Notes: generated by a model from the sequence alone, not told the origin. A stretch of 64,000 nt of DNA from Flavobacterium frigidimaris (GCA_900129595.1 FQWG01000006.1:1-64000); one strand, 5' to 3'. Positions 7,736 through 16,785 are shown, counted from the first letter of the stretch. Numbers and translations are program-made.

Positions 7736-9988
7736 TTAATAATTCAAATTGACGCCAAATCCGACTCCCATATCGCTGTCATAATGTGTTGTTATTCCAA
7801 AGTTTCTGGCAACGATATATTTTAAACCGGCCATATATTCTTTATCAGTATTCCACATTAAATTCATTCTTAAACGTCTGGAAAGCGGAATGTCTTTTCG
7901 TTCAAATTGTATTCTTACATTACCATCAGTATAAACTTCTACCTGAGCTTTTACAAGCATTGGCAAAGTATATTCCATACCGGCGCTAAAAACCGAACGA
8001 TTGTCTTTGGTATTCTTTTGACCAAAGAGATTTTGTTCCTGCTCGTCCATTCCCATTTTTCTGTAACGCCAGTCGAAACCTATGAAAGGCATGAACCATT
8101 GCATTTTTCCAATATAGCGGCCAATATGGGTTTCGGTTTCATAACCATGTTTATCATTATACCCCAATCTCCATTCGGTTCCAATGCTCCAACGCGTGTT
8201 ACCCAACATTGCTTCACCATCGTTTCCGTTTGTGGCAAAATCATTTTCGGCCATAAAGTGAAACATACGGTCGTCCATTTTTAGCATTTTGTCCGCCATT
8301 TTAGGATCATGAATCAACGGATTTGGTGCCGAATTTTCATAAGTAAAAATACGTCCCATTCCCGCCATCATGTGATACAAGATATGACAGTGAAAAAACC
8401 AGTCGCCATCTGCATTTGCCTGAAATTCGATCGTATCAGTTTCCATTGGCATAATATCAATGACATTTTTTAGCGGAGAATAATCACCATGTTCGTTCAA
8501 AATCCTGAAATCATGTCCGTGCAAATGCATTGGGTGGCGCATCATCGATCCGTTGTACAATACAATCCTGACGTTTTCTCCTTTTTTGATTAAGATTTTA
8601 TCGGTTTCAGAAATTACTTTGTTGTCCAGACTCCAGACATAACGATTCATATTTCCTGATAATTCGAAACGTAATTCTTTTACAGGAGCGTCTTTTGGAA
8701 GCGTTGTTATGGTTGGTGATTTCAGCATTCCATAATTCAGCGTTGTGATTTCTGCAACTTCTGTAGTATCGTTCGACATTTTCATATCGTCCATTTTCAT
8801 GCCTTCCATATTATGCATCGAATGATCTTCAGTTTTTGTACCTTCTTCTTCTCCGGAAATTTCAGGATACATTACCGCATTCATGTCCATTTTGTTTAGA
8901 GACATTTTCATTCCCATGTCATTCATTTCGCCGTTCATCTTCATCATATCATTCATCATTTTCATACCTTCAAAATATTTTAATTTCGGAAGATGTGAAA
9001 CGGGTTGTTTGGTTCCTTCACCTAAAAATAAAGATGCTGATCCGGTTCGGTCTTCGGCTGTAGCCAGAAAAGCAAATGATTTTTTATCTTCAGGAATCGT
9101 AACTACAACATCATACGTTTCAGAAACGGCAATAATTAATCTGTCGACTTCTATAGGTTCAACATCATTACCGTCGCTGGCCACAACGGTTATTTTTCCG
9201 CCACCATACGTTAGCCAGAAATAGCTCGAAGCACCGCCGTTTGCAATTCGCAACCGGACTTTATCGCCTGGTTTAAATTGTGAAAGCTGCTCGTCATTTT
9301 TCCCGTTAATCAGGAATTTTTCATAATAAACATCACTGACATCCATGGCATTCATGCGTTTCCATTCGTTGGTGACTTTTGTCGAAAACTGACCATGCTT
9401 AATAGCTTCAACATAACTTTGAGTGGTTCCTTTTTTTATTGCAAACCAATCATTGGCGTTATGTAACATTCGTTGCACGTTCTCTGGTTTTAGATCTGTC
9501 CATTCGCTTAAAATGACAGGAACCGTTGGTAAATCATCAATTCCTTTTCTAAAAGTCGGGTCATCTTTCTTTTTGTTGATAATAAACAATCCATACAAAC
9601 CAATTTGTTCCTGCAAACCGGAATGACTGTGGTACCAATAGGTTCCGTTCTGGATAATAGGAAAACTATATTTGTGCGTTGTTCCCGGTTTTATGGGCAT
9701 TTGAGTCAAATACGGAACGCCGTCTTCTTTATTTGGTAAAAATAATCCGTGCCAATGCAGCGCAGTATCTTCTTTTTTTAAATCATTGTGCACGTAAATC
9801 TCCGCAATATCGCCTTCGGTAAAAGTCAATGTTGGCATGGGAATTTGTCCGTTAATCGTAAGAGCGCGTTTCTCTTTTCCTGAAAAATTGACAATCGTAT
9901 CGCGAACATGTAAATCGTAACGAACGACTTTTTGAGCTTTTGCAGTAAAGGCGATCAAAAAGACAATAAGAATAGGATATCGTTTCAT
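7736..9988 (-). CDS. Multicopper oxidase with CopB-like C-terminal tail
   Basis: A 750-residue exported copper oxidase. A signal peptide (residues 1-18, ending TAKA) is followed by three cupredoxin domains. Copper ligands are visible: HWH at 78-80, WYHSHSG at 118-124, HPMHLHGH at 485-492 and HCHILYHMMAGM at 533-544. A Met/His-rich insert at about 342-404 resembles the copper-binding insert of CopA/CueO oxidases. Residues about 596-750 are a beta-rich region with alternating aromatics, like the outer-membrane barrel of CopB. The gene starts 9 bases after the copper ATPase stop, so the two are an operon for copper detoxification: oxidation of Cu(I) plus export. Confidence 0.9.
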   Translation of the reverse strand: MKRYPILIVFLIAFTAKAQKVVRYDLHVRDTIVNFSGKEKRALTINGQIPMPTLTFTEGDIAEIYVHNDLKKEDTALHWHGLFLPNKEDGVPYLTQMPIKPGTTHKYSFPIIQNGTYWYHSHSGLQEQIGLYGLFIINKKKDDPTFRKGIDDLPTVPVILSEWTDLKPENVQRMLHNANDWFAIKKGTTQSYVEAIKHGQFSTKVTNEWKRMNAMDVSDVYYEKFLINGKNDEQLSQFKPGDKVRLRIANGGASSYFWLTYGGGKITVVASDGNDVEPIEVDRLIIAVSETYDVVVTIPEDKKSFAFLATAEDRTGSASLFLGEGTKQPVSHLPKLKYFEGMKMMNDMMKMNGEMNDMGMKMSLNKMDMNAVMYPEISGEEEGTKTEDHSMHNMEGMKMDDMKMSNDTTEVAEITTLNYGMLKSPTITTLPKDAPVKELRFELSGNMNRYVWSLDNKVISETDKILIKKGENVRIVLYNGSMMRHPMHLHGHDFRILNEHGDYSPLKNVIDIMPMETDTIEFQANADGDWFFHCHILYHMMAGMGRIFTYENSAPNPLIHDPKMADKMLKMDDRMFHFMAENDFATNGNDGEAMLGNTRWSIGTEWRLGYNDKHGYETETHIGRYIGKMQWFMPFIGFDWRYRKMGMDEQEQNLFGQKNTKDNRSVFSAGMEYTLPMLVKAQVEVYTDGNVRIQFERKDIPLSRRLRMNLMWNTDKEYMAGLKYIVARNFGITTHYDSDMGVGFGVNLNY

Positions 9989-9997
9989 ATTGATTTA

Positions 9998-12532
9998 TTA
10001 AAGGTTTAAGCTTCGCAGTCTCAAAGCATTTACAATTACTGAAACAGAACTAAGGCTCATGGCAAGCGCTGCTAACATTGGCGAAAGCAAAATCCCGAAC
10101 ACAGGATATAAAATTCCAGCTGCAATGGGTACACCCAAAACGTTGTATATAAAGGCAAAAAACAGATTTTGTCTGATGTTTTTCATTACGTTGTAACTTA
10201 GTTTTTTAGCTTTTACAATTCCGTTTAAGTCCCCTTTTACAAGTGTTATTTTGGCACTTTCTATGGCAACATCCGTTCCGGTTCCCATTGCGATTCCTAT
10301 ATTGGCTTGCGCCAAAGCTGGCGCATCGTTGATTCCGTCACCGGCCATCGCGACGATTTTACCTTCGGCTTGCAAACGCTGAATTTCCTTTAGTTTATCT
10401 TCGGGAAGACAATCGGCTTTAAAAGAACTTAAGTGCAGATGATCTGCAACAGCTTTGGCCGTATTACCATTATCGCCCGTCATCATAATCACTTCAACAC
10501 CTTGTTCGATTAATTCTTTGATGGCTTTTACGCTGTTTTCTTTGATGGCATCTGTAATCGTTACATAACCCAAAACAACTTTATCTATGGCGATATAAGA
10601 AACGGTTTTGCCCAGATTTTGTTCTGCAATAATCTTGTTTTCAATGTCCTCAGCTATCGAAGCGCCAACCTGAATCATTAGTTTTTTATTTCCCAAAGCG
10701 ACTTTTGAGCTGTTCACCGTTCCTGTAACTCCTTTTCCGGCAACGGCTTCAAAGTCCGGAACATCAAGTATGGTCTGGTTTTTAGCTTTAGCATAATTAA
10801 CAACGGCTTGCGCCAAAGGATGTTCGCTATGCTGGTTGAGAGAAGCAATATTTTGCAGTAAGAGATTTTCATTTTGATTATCGGCATAGATTTTTTCTAC
10901 AGAAGGTTTTCCCTCCGTAATCGTTCCGGTTTTATCCGTAATCAAAACATCTATTTTGCTAATGTTTTCCAGTGCTTCGGCATTTTTTATCAGGATTCCG
11001 GCTTGCGCTCCTTTACCTACACCCACCATTACAGACATTGGCGTTGCTAATCCTAAAGCACAAGGGCAAGCAATAATCAGTACGGCAATTGCATTTATTA
11101 ATCCGTAGATATAAGCCGGTTCCGGACCAAATTTTGCCCAGACAATAAAGGTGATAATAGAGATGATTACGACAGTTGGAACAAAATATTTTGCCACACG
11201 ATCAGCTAATTTCTGAATTGGAGCCCTGGAACGGCTTGCATCATTAACCATCTGTATAATTTGTGAAAGCAAAGTTTCTGAACCCACTTTTTCAGCAATC
11301 ATTACAAATGATTTTGTTCCGTTTATGGTTCCCGCAATGACAGTATCGCCTGCTTTTTTATCAACCGGAATAGGTTCTCCGGTAATCATGGCTTCGTCGA
11401 TATTGCTTTCTCCGGTAGTGATTTTTCCGTCTACCGGAATTTTTTCTCCGGGTTTTACACGAAGCAAATCTCCTTTTTTTATGTTATGAATCGAAATTAC
11501 CTTATCAGTTCCGTCTTCGACCAAAGTGGCTTCTGTTGGAGCAAGTTTTAATAATGCTTTTATGGCTCCATTCGTTTGTCCGTGTGCTTTGGCTTCTAAT
11601 AACTGGCCTAATAAAACCAATGTGATAATTACCGTTGCCGCTTCAAAATAAAGATGAATGGTGCCGTGATGTGATTTGAATTCAGACGGAAAAAGATCAG
11701 GAAAGAACATTCCCGCAATACTAAATAAAAACGCAACACCTGTTCCGATCCCAATTAAAGTGAACATGTTTAAGTTCAAGGTAATAATCGATTTCCAGGC
11801 GCGGACAAAAAACATCCATCCGGCATAAAAAAGTACCGGAATCGAAAATAAGAACTGAACCCAATTCCAGTTTTCAATAGACATTATTTTAAAAAGAGGA
11901 TTATTCGGAATCATTTCTGACATCGAGATAATAAAGATCGGAAGCGTAAATAATACGGCAATCTTCATTTTCTTTAATAAATCAGTGTAGGTTTTATTTT
12001 CTTCCGATTCAGAAGCCTGCATTGGCACTAAATCCATGCCGCAAATGGGGCAGTCGCCCGGCTCGTCCGAAATAATTTCCGGATGCATCGGGCAGGTAAA
12101 TTGCGTATTGTTTATGGCGGCTTGTGGCACAAGATCCATTCCGCAAACCGGACAGTCTCCTGGTTTGTTATAAGTTTTGTCGCCTTCGCAATGCATCGGA
12201 CAATAATAAATTCCGCTTGTATTCTGTTGATGTGCTACAGGCTGGGCTTTGTTGTGTTGGTCATGATTTTCCTTTTTTTGACTTGAACAACAAGATGAAA
12301 CAGGAGTTTTTGAAACATTTTTAGATGAAGTCATCTCAATAGTATAGCTTCCGGCCGCAGATAAAACTTCCTGAAGCTTTTCAGTTGCAACATGTTTTAG
12401 CATGGTAATCGTTGCCAATGGAGGATCTAATTTTACTTCGGCCTGAATTCCTTCTATCGTATTCAACGTTTTTTCGACTTTTTTACGACAGCCATCGCAA
12501 GACATTCCTGAAATTATATAGTGATGAGTCAT
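9998..12532 (-). CDS. copA: Copper-translocating P-type ATPase
   Basis: An 844-residue inner-membrane P1B ATPase that exports Cu(I). Order of parts: an HMA domain with the metal site GMSCDGC (Cys 12 and 15); a Cys-rich linker (SSCCSS at 79-84); two heavy-metal-binding HMBD modules at about 109-136 and 146-171, each with CPMH and a CPxCGM half; eight membrane segments with the CPC ion site at 489-491; TGEP at 384-387; DKTGT at 533-537; SEHPLA; and GDGINDAP near the end. All catalytic motifs are intact. The doubled HMBD is typical of Bacteroidota copper pumps. It is the first gene of the operon with the multicopper oxidase. A 17-bp dyad lies 37-53 bases upstream. Confidence 0.93.
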   Translation of the reverse strand: MTHHYIISGMSCDGCRKKVEKTLNTIEGIQAEVKLDPPLATITMLKHVATEKLQEVLSAAGSYTIEMTSSKNVSKTPVSSCCSSQKKENHDQHNKAQPVAHQQNTSGIYYCPMHCEGDKTYNKPGDCPVCGMDLVPQAAINNTQFTCPMHPEIISDEPGDCPICGMDLVPMQASESEENKTYTDLLKKMKIAVLFTLPIFIISMSEMIPNNPLFKIMSIENWNWVQFLFSIPVLFYAGWMFFVRAWKSIITLNLNMFTLIGIGTGVAFLFSIAGMFFPDLFPSEFKSHHGTIHLYFEAATVIITLVLLGQLLEAKAHGQTNGAIKALLKLAPTEATLVEDGTDKVISIHNIKKGDLLRVKPGEKIPVDGKITTGESNIDEAMITGEPIPVDKKAGDTVIAGTINGTKSFVMIAEKVGSETLLSQIIQMVNDASRSRAPIQKLADRVAKYFVPTVVIISIITFIVWAKFGPEPAYIYGLINAIAVLIIACPCALGLATPMSVMVGVGKGAQAGILIKNAEALENISKIDVLITDKTGTITEGKPSVEKIYADNQNENLLLQNIASLNQHSEHPLAQAVVNYAKAKNQTILDVPDFEAVAGKGVTGTVNSSKVALGNKKLMIQVGASIAEDIENKIIAEQNLGKTVSYIAIDKVVLGYVTITDAIKENSVKAIKELIEQGVEVIMMTGDNGNTAKAVADHLHLSSFKADCLPEDKLKEIQRLQAEGKIVAMAGDGINDAPALAQANIGIAMGTGTDVAIESAKITLVKGDLNGIVKAKKLSYNVMKNIRQNLFFAFIYNVLGVPIAAGILYPVFGILLSPMLAALAMSLSSVSVIVNALRLRSLNL

Positions 12533-12568
12533 TGTTTATGTTTTTTAAGTATTACAATGCAAAGTTGA

Positions 12569-12585
12569 GAAGTAACGATTACTTC
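12569..12585. promoter_or_regulatory. 17-bp dyad upstream of copA (candidate copper operator)
   Basis: GAAGTAA, CGA, TTACTTC form a perfect 7-3-7 inverted repeat 37-53 bases upstream of the copA start. A single half-site GAAGTAA recurs at 12646-12652. The CxxC AraC-type regulator at 12881-13441 is the obvious candidate to bind it, by inference. Confidence 0.55.
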
Positions 12586-12678
12586 GGGTTGTATAATTTT
12601 GAGAATGATTTGTAAGATTTATAAATTCTCAATTTTTAAAGTAAAGAAGTAATTGAATTTGAGTGTTATACAAAAATA

Positions 12679-12834
12679 ATGATATTTTTACTTAAAGAAT
12701 TACGTTGTACTAAAACAGCACGGTTTTTGTGTTTTTGTAGTATAAATAAAAAAGACAGATTGCTATATAGAGTAAAAGAAGAAATTGTAACCGTTGTTGT
12801 GATTTCGGCAATGGGACATTACTCAGATAAATAG
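12679..12834 (+). CDS. Possible 51-residue small protein (uncertain)
   Basis: A short plus-strand frame starts at ATG 12679 and ends at TAG 12832-12834, immediately before a terminator hairpin. The product begins MIFLLKELRCTKTARFLCFC and ends ISAMGHYSDK, with three cysteines near the N-terminus. It sits alone in the spacer between the copper ATPase and the AraC regulator. I do not recognise it. The tight fit to the terminator and the half-site upstream are the only support, and it may be a chance frame. Confidence 0.35.
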   Translation: MIFLLKELRCTKTARFLCFCSINKKDRLLYRVKEEIVTVVVISAMGHYSDK

Positions 12835-12835
12835 A

Positions 12836-12860
12836 AAACGTGCTAAATTTTAGCACGTTT
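12836..12860. terminator. Bidirectional terminator
   Basis: AACGTGCTAAA pairs with TTTAGCACGTT across a very short loop, with A and T runs outside. It serves the AraC gene on the minus strand and possibly the small frame on the plus strand. Confidence 0.75.
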
Positions 12861-12880
12861 TTTTATAGTAAAAATTTGAT

Positions 12881-13441
12881 TTATAAATTCTCAATCTCAA
12901 TACGTTTTTTATCTTTCAATTGCTTGAAGTAAGTAGGCGTAAATCCTGTGATTTTCTTGAACTGATTACTTAAGTGTGCTACATTGCTGTAGTTTAGCAT
13001 ATCAGCAATTTCGCTTAACGAAAGTTCATTATAATTAAGAAGCTCTTTTACTCTCTCAATTTTCTGACTGATAAAATACTTTTCGATCGTATTATTTTCA
13101 ATTTCCGAGAAAAGATTGCTAAGTGTACTATAATCCTGATTGATGTTTTTGACTAAATAATCAGACAAGTTGATTTTAAGCTCGTTGTTTTTATGATGAA
13201 CCAGATCAACAATCAGATTTTTTATTTTTTCAATGGTTTTACTCTTTTTATCATCAATAAAATCAAAACCCAAATCTTGTAAGTTTTTAAGCAAAACTTC
13301 TTTTTGATTGTCTGTAATAGCATCTTGAAGTTCAATTTCTCCCAATTCTACAGAGATAGTCTGAAGTCCGAGTTTATCCAACTCAGACTTCACAACCATT
13401 TTACAGCGACCACACACCATATTCTTGATGTAGAGCGTCAT
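12881..13441 (-). CDS. AraC family regulator with N-terminal HMA-like domain
   Basis: A 186-residue regulator. Residues 1-72 look like a heavy-metal-associated (HMA) ferredoxin-like domain with the metal site NMVCGRCKMVV (Cys 10 and 13). Residues about 100-186 are an AraC-type pair of helix-turn-helix motifs, including LSLSEIADMLNYSNVAHLSNQFK. I chose ATG 13441, which lies 2 bases after the upstream gene's stop, so it is co-translated with the DUF3347 gene. The metal domain fused to a DNA-binding domain suggests direct copper sensing. It probably controls the nearby copper genes. Confidence 0.85.
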   Translation of the reverse strand: MTLYIKNMVCGRCKMVVKSELDKLGLQTISVELGEIELQDAITDNQKEVLLKNLQDLGFDFIDDKKSKTIEKIKNLIVDLVHHKNNELKINLSDYLVKNINQDYSTLSNLFSEIENNTIEKYFISQKIERVKELLNYNELSLSEIADMLNYSNVAHLSNQFKKITGFTPTYFKQLKDKKRIEIENL

Positions 13442-13443
13442 AT

Positions 13444-13974
13444 TTATTTGATGGTTTCTACCACGTTTCCGCAAGTCAGCATCGAAGAACCATAATACGG
13501 ATTCTTAACTGCTTTTTCTTTACTTAACCAGTCTGCATCAGCCATTGGGCAATATTGTTTGTAAACAGCCACATCAGATTTAGAAACCTTAATTAAGTCG
13601 TATGTGTTTTTTGAAAGGGATTTGAAAGTCTCTCGTTGCTTTTTAAGATCCGTTGTATTCGAAATACTTTTAGCATCAGCGGTTAGTTTTTTTACCACTT
13701 TCATCCATGCAGTGTGTTCAGTAGTTTTTAATTTATCCATTTTTATAGCCGTAATGGCAGCCAGTAAATCTGTGGCTTTCGCCGAAGTTAGCTTGGCATC
13801 ACTTTTAATCAAAGCATCTTTTACGGTAAAATAAGCATCATAAACAGATTGGAGCTGACTTGAATCCGCAACCTCGATTATAGTTGTTTCTGTTTTGATT
13901 GTATTTGCCTGAGCAAAATTTGCAGTAAATACGAATGTAATTGCTGCTGCTATCGTTGAAATTGATTTTTTCAT
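13444..13974 (-). CDS. DUF3347 exported protein
   Basis: A 176-residue periplasmic protein. The signal peptide ends near NFAQA (residue 23). The DUF3347 helical domain covers about 38-135. The C-terminal YCPMADADWL at 141-150, with Cys 142, Met 144, Met 165 and Cys 168, matches the family's conserved Cys/Met set, which is likely to bind copper. DUF3347 is often fused to or next to CusB-type efflux components in Bacteroidota. The AraC-HMA regulator follows 2 bases after its stop, so the two form an operon. Confidence 0.88.
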   Translation of the reverse strand: MKKSISTIAAAITFVFTANFAQANTIKTETTIIEVADSSQLQSVYDAYFTVKDALIKSDAKLTSAKATDLLAAITAIKMDKLKTTEHTAWMKVVKKLTADAKSISNTTDLKKQRETFKSLSKNTYDLIKVSKSDVAVYKQYCPMADADWLSKEKAVKNPYYGSSMLTCGNVVETIK

Positions 13975-14164
13975 TGTATGTGTTTTTATAGTTATAGAGA
14001 TTATAAATCTTTCTCTAAGTTAAATAATTCTAATTTAAAGTTTTTATTGTGGAGACAGCTCCGTAAAATTACAGTCCTGAAGTTTTTAGAATATAATTTG
14101 TTTTTTTTCTTTGAGCCTTGTTGCCTTTGTGATAAAACCCAATTATGGCTGTCAGAAATCAGAA

Positions 14165-14551
14165 TTATTTTATTTTTGGCGGTAACCAGATCGAAGTAAA
14201 ACCATCCGAAATAGCAAGGTTTTTATAATAAGGAGTTGCTTTTTCAAAAGAGAAATTGAATAGATTATTATCGAATTCAAATTCATTTAGAGTTACTAGA
14301 CTATATTGTAATCCAGAAGTGGTGCAGCCGGAATGATCACATTTTCCGTTGCAACCGTGCGGGTCTTTCTTAGAGTCGTGACTTTTTTTGCAACAGTCTT
14401 TTTGGCAAGAATCAGCAGTATCCTTTTTTGAAATTGATTTCTTTTCACACGAAGTTTTTTCTTTGACTTTTCCACATGCATAACCCGTATTTGACATCAT
14501 AAAGAAGCCAAGGGTTAAAAAGAGAAATAATATGTGGATTTTTTTAGTCAA
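14165..14551 (-). CDS. Cys/His-rich exported protein
   Basis: A 128-residue protein with a signal peptide (residues 1-25, ending GYA) and a Cys/His/Lys-rich section from about residue 26 to 83, holding runs such as SCQKDCCKKSHD and NGKCDHSGC. The C-terminal 45 residues are ordinary in composition. It most likely binds metal in the periplasm, in keeping with the neighbouring copper genes. The start is a TTG at 14551, because no in-frame ATG precedes the signal peptide and a -7 element lies 22 bases upstream. I do not recognise a named family. Confidence 0.75.
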   Translation of the reverse strand: MTKKIHILFLFLTLGFFMMSNTGYACGKVKEKTSCEKKSISKKDTADSCQKDCCKKSHDSKKDPHGCNGKCDHSGCTTSGLQYSLVTLNEFEFDNNLFNFSFEKATPYYKNLAISDGFTSIWLPPKIK

Positions 14552-14572
14552 TGAAAAAGCTATTTAACAATA

Positions 14573-14580
14573 CAAATTTA
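14573..14580 (-). promoter_or_regulatory. -7 promoter element for the Cys/His-rich gene
   Basis: On the minus strand this is TAAATTTG, 22 bases before the TTG start at 14551. It supports that unusual start codon. Confidence 0.55.
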
Positions 14581-14623
14581 AAGTTTTTTTTTAACAGCCG
14601 CTATTTATTTAAGATTTCGAATG

Positions 14624-15457
14624 TTATGTTTTTTTGAACTCAGTTGGTTTCATGTTTTTTCTCTTTTTAAAATAATTCGATAAGTGACTTTCGTCTGTAA
14701 AACCAAACTCATACGCAATTTGTTTAATTGGCAACTGATTGTTATGGATTCTTTTTTCAATCAAAGTCGTTCTCAAATTATGAATATAATCGCGGTAACT
14801 AATTGTGAAAGTCCTTTTGAAGTAAGCGCTAAAATACGTTTCGGCAATATTAAAATGATTGGCGATCACCTTTATCTGAACCAGTTTTGGCTGGTAAATA
14901 TTCTGATGGATATAAGAGGTGATCTGTTCATTATCGATAGAATTTCCTTTCACGACAAGATTCATACCGCGCATGGTTTCTTTAATTAATCCAAAAATCG
15001 AAAGAATCTGATAAAATACAATAGGGGAGGTCGAGACATCTGTTTTACAATTATAAGCTGCAATGTTTTCGATCGTGTTTTTTAATATTGTCTTACAGGG
15101 ATCATCCAGTTTTAAAACTGTTTCTTTGAGTGTTTTATCACGCATGAAACTCTCCGGAGTGTGAATTAAAAATTCATCGCAGGTAAGGTTTTGCTTCGAG
15201 TTGAAATAATTGTCAGTAAACTTAATATAGAAAAATCGGGTTGATTTTTTAATATCAAAATAATGCTCGTCTTCCGGTGAAATCACAAAAAGATCACCTG
15301 ACTTGTAGGGCAATAAGTTGTTGTTCAGATGATGAACTCCGCTGCCTTTTTTGATGTAAATGATTTCATAATAGGTATGCGTGTGTGGCGGAAGGTGAAA
15401 TTTTTCATCTTCAAATTCATCAATGACCAGAGTTTTGAATTGATTTAATTTCGGCAT
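14624..15457 (-). CDS. AraC family regulator with cupin domain
   Basis: A 277-residue regulator. Residues about 15-90 form a cupin-type sensor (HLPPHTHTYYEIIYIKKG), and residues about 175-275 form the AraC DNA-binding domain with two helix-turn-helix motifs, the second in LPIKQIAYEFGFTDESHLSN. It is divergent from an MFS exporter, and their -7 elements lie only 25 bases apart. It therefore probably controls that transporter in response to a small ligand. The ligand is unknown. Confidence 0.88.
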   Translation of the reverse strand: MPKLNQFKTLVIDEFEDEKFHLPPHTHTYYEIIYIKKGSGVHHLNNNLLPYKSGDLFVISPEDEHYFDIKKSTRFFYIKFTDNYFNSKQNLTCDEFLIHTPESFMRDKTLKETVLKLDDPCKTILKNTIENIAAYNCKTDVSTSPIVFYQILSIFGLIKETMRGMNLVVKGNSIDNEQITSYIHQNIYQPKLVQIKVIANHFNIAETYFSAYFKRTFTISYRDYIHNLRTTLIEKRIHNNQLPIKQIAYEFGFTDESHLSNYFKKRKNMKPTEFKKT

Positions 15458-15482
15458 AACTTAAATTTACAAGTTTATGTCG

Positions 15483-15490
15483 CAAATGTA
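15483..15490 (-). promoter_or_regulatory. -7 promoter element for the AraC gene
   Basis: Minus-strand TACATTTG, 26 bases before the start at 15457. Confidence 0.55.
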
Positions 15491-15515
15491 CAATTTATTT
15501 TAAGCACAATCGTCT

Positions 15516-15523
15516 TAAATTTG
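15516..15523 (+). promoter_or_regulatory. -7 promoter element for the MFS gene
   Basis: TAAATTTG, 37 bases before ATG 15560. It faces away from the AraC promoter 25 bases away, so one bound regulator could affect both. Confidence 0.55.
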
Positions 15524-15559
15524 CACCATAGAAAATCTATTCCTTTCTTGTAAAAACAA

Positions 15560-16726
15560 ATGAAAAAAAGTCTTATTGCACTCTCATTAGGAGGTTTAAC
15601 AATCGGTATTACCGAATTTGTTATGATGGGTTTGTTACCGGATATTGCCTCAGATATGAAAGTTTCGATTCCCGTTGCGGGATATTTAATCTCTGCCTAT
15701 GCACTGGGCGTTGTTATTGGTGCTCCCTTATTAGTGATCTTAGGGAGAAATTTTGCTCCTAAAAAAATGCTTTTGATATTAGCCTTGATGTTAACGGTTT
15801 TTAATGCGCTTTCGATTATTGCCCCTACTTATAATTTTTTATTCGCATCTAGATTTCTGTCCGGATTACCACACGGAGCTTTTTTTGGCGTTGGCGCTGT
15901 AGTGGCCAGTCGTTTGGCTGATAAAGGAAAAGAAGCTCAGGCAATTGCGATTATGTTTTCCGGTTTAACACTAGCCAATTTAATAGGCGTACCAATAGGT
16001 ACTTATATAGGACACCATTTTATATGGCGTTATACTTTTATATTAATAGGAGCAGTTGGTTTACTTACGTTTTTGTTTATTTCTTTATGGATGCCCAATC
16101 TTGATAAGGGTGAGACTGTAAATATGAAAACACAATTGCAGTTTTTTAAGAAAACCGAGGCCTGGTTAATCATCGGAATCACCGCCATAGGATTTGGAGG
16201 TTTATTTGCCTGGATCAGTTATATAGCTCCTTTATTAATAAATGTTTCAAAATTCTCTGCTGAAGATGTTTCGTATATATTGATTCTTGCCGGTTTGGGA
16301 ATGGTAGTTGGAAACTTTTTAGGAGGTAAACTGGCAGATAAATATTCGCCGGCTCCTACCGTACTGGCCTTATTATTTGTGATGTCGATAGATTTGATTT
16401 TGGTTTATCTGTTTTCATCTAATCAATACGTTTCGTTATTTCTGACCTTCCTGACAGGTGCTATTTCTTTCTCTGTTATCGCACCAATTCAGATGTTGAT
16501 GATTCGAACTGCTAAAGATGCTGAAATGATTGCTTCGGCAGCATTGCAGGGAAGCTTTAATATTGGGAATGCTTTAGGTGCCTTTTTAGGCGGATTGCCT
16601 CTGGCTGCAGGATATAGTTATGCTTCACCAAACCTTATTGGGGTTGCAATGGCTATTTTAGGTATGATCATCACTTTTGTATTAATGCAAAAGCATAAAA
16701 GTGCTTTACAGTTACAGCGTGCATAA
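15560..16726 (+). CDS. MFS transporter, DHA1/AraJ-like
   Basis: A 388-residue inner-membrane exporter with about 12 hydrophobic helices. The opening LGGLTIGITEFVMMGLLPDIA is characteristic of the AraJ/YdeA group of drug- or sugar-efflux proteins, and the loop after helix 2 (GAPLLVILGRNFAPKKML) matches the MFS signature. Likely substrates are drugs or sugars, but the sequence does not decide. It is divergent from an AraC-cupin regulator and ends at a strong terminator, so it is probably a single-gene unit controlled by that regulator. Confidence 0.9.
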   Translation: MKKSLIALSLGGLTIGITEFVMMGLLPDIASDMKVSIPVAGYLISAYALGVVIGAPLLVILGRNFAPKKMLLILALMLTVFNALSIIAPTYNFLFASRFLSGLPHGAFFGVGAVVASRLADKGKEAQAIAIMFSGLTLANLIGVPIGTYIGHHFIWRYTFILIGAVGLLTFLFISLWMPNLDKGETVNMKTQLQFFKKTEAWLIIGITAIGFGGLFAWISYIAPLLINVSKFSAEDVSYILILAGLGMVVGNFLGGKLADKYSPAPTVLALLFVMSIDLILVYLFSSNQYVSLFLTFLTGAISFSVIAPIQMLMIRTAKDAEMIASAALQGSFNIGNALGAFLGGLPLAAGYSYASPNLIGVAMAILGMIITFVLMQKHKSALQLQRA

Positions 16727-16752
16727 TCGCTAACTACTTCTTTAAAAAATAG

Positions 16753-16785
16753 AAAGCCCTTAAACGATTTTTGTTTAAGGGCTTT
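16753..16785 (+). terminator. MFS gene terminator
   Basis: AAAGCCCTTAAAC and GTTTAAGGGCTTT make a 13-bp perfect stem with a 7-base loop and a following T run. Confidence 0.85.
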
